DNA from: Acidimicrobiales bacterium | GTDB lineage: Bacteria > Actinomycetota > Acidimicrobiia > Acidimicrobiales > SZUA-35 | Direction of reading: 5' to 3' | Assembly: GCA_020630195.1 (NCBI GenBank) | Contig: JAHDBV010000024.1 | Location: 1-52,675, forward strand | Length of the DNA stretch: 52,675 nt | Shown: positions 49,041 to 52,675 of the stretch, piece by piece | How the letters are laid out: each line of letters starts with the position of its first letter | Position numbering within the stretch: position 1 is the stretch's first letter | Notes under the pieces: generated by a model | Told to the model about the DNA's origin: nothing | The model's input: the letters and a program-made list of their open reading frames with translations, nothing else | Databases searched by the model: none | Program-made: the position numbers and the translations under genes

Positions 49041-50483
49041 GTGCGTCATCGCCCGGCCCAGGCTCTCGTCTTCTACACCTCGGGTGCCGTCCTGGTGCTC
49101 GAGATCCTCGCCGGGCGGTTGATGGCCCCCTACGTGGGCGTCTCACTCGAGACCTTCACCGGGATCATCGGGGTGATCCTCGCGGGTATCGCGATCGGCT
49201 CCGCCGTGGGCGGCAAGCTCGCCGACCGGTTCGACCCCCGGGCGCTGCTTCCCCCGACCGTCATCCTCGGTGGTGCGCTGTCGATGCTGTCGATCCCGAT
49301 CGTCGCCGCCCTCGGCCCGGGCGTTCGAGGTGGCGGGGCGATGGCCATCGTCTTCCTCACGACGTTCGGCTTCGTCGCTCCGGCGACCGTGCTCTCGGCC
49401 GTCTCGCCGATGGTGGCCAAGCTCCGCGTCACCGACCTGGACTCGAGCGGGGAGGTCATCGGCAACCTCTCGGCCGCCGGCACGTTCGGTGCCTTGGCGG
49501 GCACCTTCACCACCGGGTTCGTGCTCGTCGCCGCCGCACCCACCCGTCCGATCGTGCTCGCCGTGTCGTTGTCGCTCGTGCTCGTCGGTCTCTGGCTGGC
49601 CGTCGCCTTCCGACTCGGCCGGGGTAACGAGTTCGTCCGTGGCACCACGATCGCAGCCGTGCTCGCCTTCGTCGCCTCGGTCTTCATCGGGTCCCCGTGC
49701 GACGTCGAGTCGGCCTACGCCTGCATCTCGATCGTCGACGGCACCGACCCGGAACGTCCCGGGGAGCGCTTCCTCATCCTCGACAACGCCCGGCACGCCG
49801 TCACCGACATCGACGACCCGCTGCATCTCGGGTTCCGCTACACCCGACTGTTCGGTGATGCCTTCGAGCTGCTCCCGGAGGGCCCGGTGGATGCGCTCCA
49901 CGTCGGGGGTGGTGGCTTCACAGCCGCCCGCTACCTCGCCGCCGACCGCCCCGGTTCGACGAGTCTGGTGCTCGAGATCGACGGCGAACTCGTCGGGGTG
50001 GCCGAGGAACACCTCGGTCTCGTCCAGTCCGATGACCTCCGGGTCGAGATCGGCGACGCCCGGCTCGCCATGCCCGACCTGGCCGACGACGCCTACGACC
50101 TGATCATCGGCGACGCCTACGGCGGTCTCACCGTGCCGTGGCACCTCACGACCACGGAGTTCATCGCCGAGATCGATCGCACGCTGCGGCCCGACGGGCT
50201 GTACGTGATGAACATGATCGACGGCGGCGAGAACCGTTTCGCCCGGGCACAGGCCGTGACGCTGCTCGAACACTTCGAGCATCTGGTGGTCATCGAACCG
50301 CCGAACGGCATCGGGTCCCAGCCGCGGAATCAGCTCTTCATCGCGAGCGACGCGCCGATCGCCACGCCGGTGGTCGACCCGGAGGACGGCCGGGTCGTCA
50401 CCGATCTCGACACCTTCATCGGCGAGGCCGAGGTGCTCCGGGACGACTTCGCCCCCGTCGATCAGATCCGCGCCGCCACCTGA
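49041..50483 (+). CDS. Membrane-fused spermidine synthase-like protein
   Basis: A 480-residue protein starting at GTG 49041. The first 200 residues hold about six to seven helices (ALVFYTSGAVLVLEILAGRL, IIGVILAGIAIGSAVGGKLADR and others), as in the fused MFS/spermidine synthase group. The rest is a spermidine-synthase-type Rossmann domain: DALHVGGGGFTAARYLA (nucleotide loop), LVLEIDGEL (acidic residue), VEIGDARLAM and LIIGDAYGG, where the catalytic Asp is expected. Soluble spermidine synthases are about 290 residues, so this is the membrane variant, whose product is usually unknown. Its 3' end overlaps the convergent PQ-loop gene by 22 bp. Confidence 0.82.
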   Translation: MRHRPAQALVFYTSGAVLVLEILAGRLMAPYVGVSLETFTGIIGVILAGIAIGSAVGGKLADRFDPRALLPPTVILGGALSMLSIPIVAALGPGVRGGGAMAIVFLTTFGFVAPATVLSAVSPMVAKLRVTDLDSSGEVIGNLSAAGTFGALAGTFTTGFVLVAAAPTRPIVLAVSLSLVLVGLWLAVAFRLGRGNEFVRGTTIAAVLAFVASVFIGSPCDVESAYACISIVDGTDPERPGERFLILDNARHAVTDIDDPLHLGFRYTRLFGDAFELLPEGPVDALHVGGGGFTAARYLAADRPGSTSLVLEIDGELVGVAEEHLGLVQSDDLRVEIGDARLAMPDLADDAYDLIIGDAYGGLTVPWHLTTTEFIAEIDRTLRPDGLYVMNMIDGGENRFARAQAVTLLEHFEHLVVIEPPNGIGSQPRNQLFIASDAPIATPVVDPEDGRVVTDLDTFIGEAEVLRDDFAPVDQIRAAT

Positions 50484-51097
50484 GCGGGGGCCGGCCCGGT
50501 GGCACGGTGCCGGCGGCCAGACGTCGTATCGCCGGCGGCCCGAAGCAGCATCGCCACCGAGGCGATGATCCCCGTCGCACCGAGCAAGGCAAGCGACGGA
50601 TCGGGGCGCAGCAGGCCGAAGACGCACCAGCACGCCATCTCACCGAGGACGAGTCGCCAGGTGCCGATCGAGATCCCAGCGGCGGAGGTCGCCCGGTAGG
50701 CCGACCACAACGACGGTGTCACCTGCACGACGAAGGCAGCGGCCAACACCGTGCGCAGGCCGTCGGTTCCGAAGATCGCGAACACCGTGGCGAGCAGTCC
50801 GGCCCACAGCAGCGCCATGCTCACACCCGGAGCGGCGCCGCCACGGCGGCGCGTGATCGCGGTGGCCACGGCGAGACTCATCACGACCACCGACGCGTTC
50901 GGGATCATCGCCGTGCGATAGCCGACCTGGGCGAAGTACACGATCCAGGCGGTGTTGCTCACGGCGGTCAGCAGCGCCCAGGTGGTGGACAGCCCATCGG
51001 TCGACGCACCCGGCCCACGGAGCCGGTGGAGTTGCGGGAGGAACTGGGGCACGGCGAAGGCGGCGGCGACGACGGGGATGAGATCGATCGGTGGCAT
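50462..51097 (-). CDS. PQ-loop (SWEET-like) membrane protein
   Basis: A 211-residue membrane protein with about seven hydrophobic segments. The start at 51097 removes an upstream polar extension; CAGGAT six nt before it suggests a leaderless message. The first half contains AFAVPQFLPQLHRLRGPGAS, then GLSTTWALLTAVSNTAWI. The second half repeats the pattern with QVTPSLWSAYRATSAAGISIG, then TWRLVLGEMACW. Two PQ-loop-like units in one chain recall SWEET or lysosomal PQ transporters. The divergent Lrp/AsnC regulator suggests an amino-acid-related substrate. Confidence 0.68.
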   Translation of the reverse strand: MPPIDLIPVVAAAFAVPQFLPQLHRLRGPGASTDGLSTTWALLTAVSNTAWIVYFAQVGYRTAMIPNASVVVMSLAVATAITRRRGGAAPGVSMALLWAGLLATVFAIFGTDGLRTVLAAAFVVQVTPSLWSAYRATSAAGISIGTWRLVLGEMACWCVFGLLRPDPSLALLGATGIIASVAMLLRAAGDTTSGRRHRATGPAPAQVAARI

Positions 51098-51176
51098 GAG
51101 ACGATCCTGCACGTCCAGGCGATCGATCGGTATCCAATCTCGCACGCATGTGGTGCGGGTGGGAGCATGATCCACC

Positions 51177-51608
51177 ATGGATGCGATCGATCACGAGATT
51201 CTCGACCATCTCCGCTCCGACGGGCGTCTGACGAACTCCGAGCTTGCTCGGCGAGTCCGTCTCAGCCCGACCCCCACACTCCGTCGGGTGCGGAGGCTCG
51301 AGGCGACCGGGGTGATCACCGGCTACCACGCGGCCGTGTCGCCCTCGGCGCTCGGTCGTGGGTTCGAGGTCCTGGTGTCGGTGAACCTGCATCTCGGTGC
51401 CGCGGAGGATCTCCGGCGGTTCGAGGAGGCGGTTGCTGCGCTCGATGAGGTCGTGGAGGCGCACCGTCTCTATGGCGAGCCCGACTTCCTGCTCCGGGTG
51501 GCCGTGGCGGACAACACCGCCTACGAGACGTTCTACTCGCAACACCTCACACGGCTCCCGGGCGTCGCCAAGGCGTGGTCGCAGATGATCATGAAGCGGA
51601 TCCGTTGA
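51177..51608 (+). CDS. Lrp/AsnC-family transcriptional regulator
   Basis: A 143-residue regulator of standard length. The N-terminal helix-turn-helix reads MDAIDHEILDHLRSDGRLTN, then SELARRVRLSPTPTLRRVRRLEATGVI. The C-terminal RAM domain starts with the LGRGFEVLVSVNL strand and includes YGEPDFLLRVAVADNTAYE. These proteins sense amino acids and commonly control a neighbouring transporter. Here the divergent neighbour, 79 bp away, is the PQ-loop membrane protein, the probable target. Confidence 0.9.
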   Translation: MDAIDHEILDHLRSDGRLTNSELARRVRLSPTPTLRRVRRLEATGVITGYHAAVSPSALGRGFEVLVSVNLHLGAAEDLRRFEEAVAALDEVVEAHRLYGEPDFLLRVAVADNTAYETFYSQHLTRLPGVAKAWSQMIMKRIR

Positions 51609-51611
51609 CGC

Positions 51612-52208
51612 TCACTGCTCGGCGGAGTCGAGCATGGACGTGACGAGGTCGCAGACCGCGGCGCGGCCCGCCTGGTCGGGTGGGGCGAGCCCGAAGAGAT
51701 CGATGAGCCACAGCCCGTCGCCGACGACCCGGGCGAGCAGTGCAACGGTGTCGTCGACGCCGTCGTCGGTGCGCAGACGTTCCTGCCAGGCGCCGAAGGT
51801 GGCACCGGCCGACGCGAGGCCGTCGGGTTCGAGCGTGGCGGCGGCGAAGACGGAGGCCGCCTCGTCGCTCTCGCTCCGCTCCCCCGAGCGCACGTAGTCG
51901 AGATAGGCCCGAGCGAAGGCTCCCGGACCCGGGTCTCGCGCCGCCAGCTGTTCGAGATCGTCACCGGCCGACGCGAGGGTCTCGTCGACCATGGCCAACA
52001 CCAGTTCCCGCTTCGAGCCGAAGTGGTAGAGCAGTCCGCCCTTGGACACCCCGGCGGTCTCGGCCACGCGTTCGAGGGTCATGCCGGTGACGCCGTCGGC
52101 TCGCACGACCGAAGCGGCGGCTTCGAGCAGCCGGGCCCGGGTCCGGATCGATCGGGTCTGTCGCGGTCGGGGTGTCGGGGTCGCCGTGGAAGAGTCCTTG
52201 CCGCTCAC
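51612..52208 (-). CDS. TetR-family regulator divergent from betA
   Basis: A 198-residue regulator starting at GTG 52208. The DNA-binding domain is near residues 18-65 ([20 protein letters not shown], then [31 protein letters not shown]). The C-terminal ligand domain is typical in length. It is divergent from the choline dehydrogenase gene with a perfect palindrome between them. By position it plays the role of BetI (choline-responsive repressor), though the ligand domain was not recognised as BetI specifically. Confidence 0.88.
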   Translation of the reverse strand: MSGKDSSTATPTPRPRQTRSIRTRARLLEAAASVVRADGVTGMTLERVAETAGVSKGGLLYHFGSKRELVLAMVDETLASAGDDLEQLAARDPGPGAFARAYLDYVRSGERSESDEAASVFAAATLEPDGLASAGATFGAWQERLRTDDGVDDTVALLARVVGDGLWLIDLFGLAPPDQAGRAAVCDLVTSMLDSAEQ

Positions 52209-52221
52209 GAGCAGAAACTGT

Positions 52222-52235
52222 ACCGTCCGGACGGT
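52222..52235. promoter_or_regulatory. 14-bp perfect palindrome, probable TetR operator
   Basis: ACCGTCC is followed by its exact reverse complement GGACGGT, midway in the 58-bp gap between the TetR and betA starts. On the reverse strand TACAGT (52222-52217) is a candidate -10 for the regulator, so the palindrome would lie just upstream in its -10/-35 spacer, allowing autoregulation and control of betA. Confidence 0.65.
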
Positions 52236-52266
52236 TTCTTATTCCAGTGCGCCCCGGAGGTGTCCC

Positions 52267-52675
52267 ATGACCGACGAGACCTACGACTACGTGATCATCG
52301 GCGGTGGCTCGGCGGGCTGTGCGCTCGCCAACCGTCTGTCGGCCGATCCGGGCAACCGGGTGCTCGTGCTCGAGGCCGGGCGCAAGGACTGGAAGTGGGA
52401 CGTCTTCATCCACATGCCCGCCGCGCTGACGTATCCGATCGGCAGTCGCTTCTACGACTGGAAATACGAGTCGGAGCCCGAGCCGCACATGGGCGGCCGA
52501 CGGGTCTACCACGCTCGGGGCAAGGTCCTCGGCGGGTCATCGAGCATCAACGGGATGATCTTCCAGCGGGGCAACCCACTCGACTACGACCGGTGGGCCG
52601 TCGAGGTCGAGGGCATGGAGGCCTGGGACTACGCCCACTGTCTCCCCTACTTCAAGCGCATGGAGAACCGGCTCG
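52267..52675 (+). CDS. betA: Choline dehydrogenase (GMC oxidoreductase), 3'-truncated
   Basis: The first 136 residues are present and the gene runs off the window. The FAD dinucleotide-binding start is [20 protein letters not shown], followed by RVLVLEAG. The stretch [20 protein letters not shown], then [12 protein letters not shown] and [19 protein letters not shown], is very close to bacterial BetA and carries the GMC signature. GGAGG lies about 7 nt before the ATG at 52267. BetA oxidises choline, and often betaine aldehyde, to glycine betaine. The pairing with a TetR regulator matches bet operons. The betaine transporter genes lie at the other end of the window. Confidence 0.9.
   Translation, partial: MTDETYDYVIIGGGSAGCALANRLSADPGNRVLVLEAGRKDWKWDVFIHMPAALTYPIGSRFYDWKYESEPEPHMGGRRVYHARGKVLGGSSSINGMIFQRGNPLDYDRWAVEVEGMEAWDYAHCLPYFKRMENRL

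Overview
The window is very GC-rich, gene-dense DNA with short intergenic gaps and many GTG starts. Start/stop overlaps of the ATGA or GTGA type are common, and many start codons lie 6-7 nt after a TANNNT hexamer, as expected for leaderless mRNAs. Together with acyl-CoA dehydrogenases, crotonases, a DUF4333 lipoprotein and a RecQ-phosphoribosyltransferase fusion, this points to a high-GC actinobacterium. A marine Acidimicrobiia-like organism is a reasonable guess, but that is inferred from style and gene content only. No rRNA, tRNA, CRISPR array, insertion sequence or prophage was seen, and no gene-free stretch exceeds about 160 bp.

Layout. 1-2880: the end of a glycine betaine ABC permease with an unusual multi-helix C-terminal extension, its binding lipoprotein, and a strong terminator. 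2944-8188: an MFS carrier, a DinB/maleylpyruvate-isomerase-fold protein, a translationally coupled reverse-strand cassette (methyltransferase, membrane protein, XRE regulator), and a crotonase. 8198-16919: an SLC12-like transporter coupled to a SAP/DUF6434 protein, an alpha/beta hydrolase, an acyl-CoA dehydrogenase, a TauD-type dioxygenase, a beta-propeller-like protein and an FG-GAP lipoprotein. 16975-19197: the RecQ fusion. 19210-22808: a reverse operon of a PhyH-type dioxygenase, an acyl-CoA dehydrogenase and a HupE-like membrane protein.

22963-31735 is the most distinctive part, a compact NRPS locus. It holds a stand-alone adenylation enzyme, a free carrier protein and a 2,319-residue C-A-PCP-C-A-PCP-TE synthetase, joined by ATGA overlaps. 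Two non-haem iron oxygenases flank it: PhyH-type on the left, isopenicillin-N-synthase family on the right. The architecture predicts a three-unit product X-Asn-Y, with Asn read from a DLTKVGEVGK-like pocket code. X and Y are unassigned.

32799-37398: a DUF389 membrane protein, a MarR regulator divergent from a split B12 mutase with isobutyryl-CoA mutase signature residues, and a small membrane protein. 37409-42652: a reverse operon (nitroreductase, hotdog-like protein, M20 amidohydrolase) that shares a 23-bp divergent promoter with a forward run of three crotonases. 42678-48936: two secreted lipoproteins (tandem DUF4333 and double FAS1), a histidine phosphatase, thiolase, acyl-CoA synthetase and a crotonase. 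49041-52675: a membrane-fused spermidine-synthase-like protein, a PQ-loop protein divergent from an Lrp/AsnC regulator, and a TetR regulator divergent from the start of a choline dehydrogenase (betA).

Three themes connect the genes: acyl-CoA catabolism (five crotonases, two acyl-CoA dehydrogenases, thiolase, acyl-CoA ligase, acyl-CoA mutase), compatible-solute handling (betaine uptake at the left edge, choline oxidation at the right edge), and the NRPS locus.
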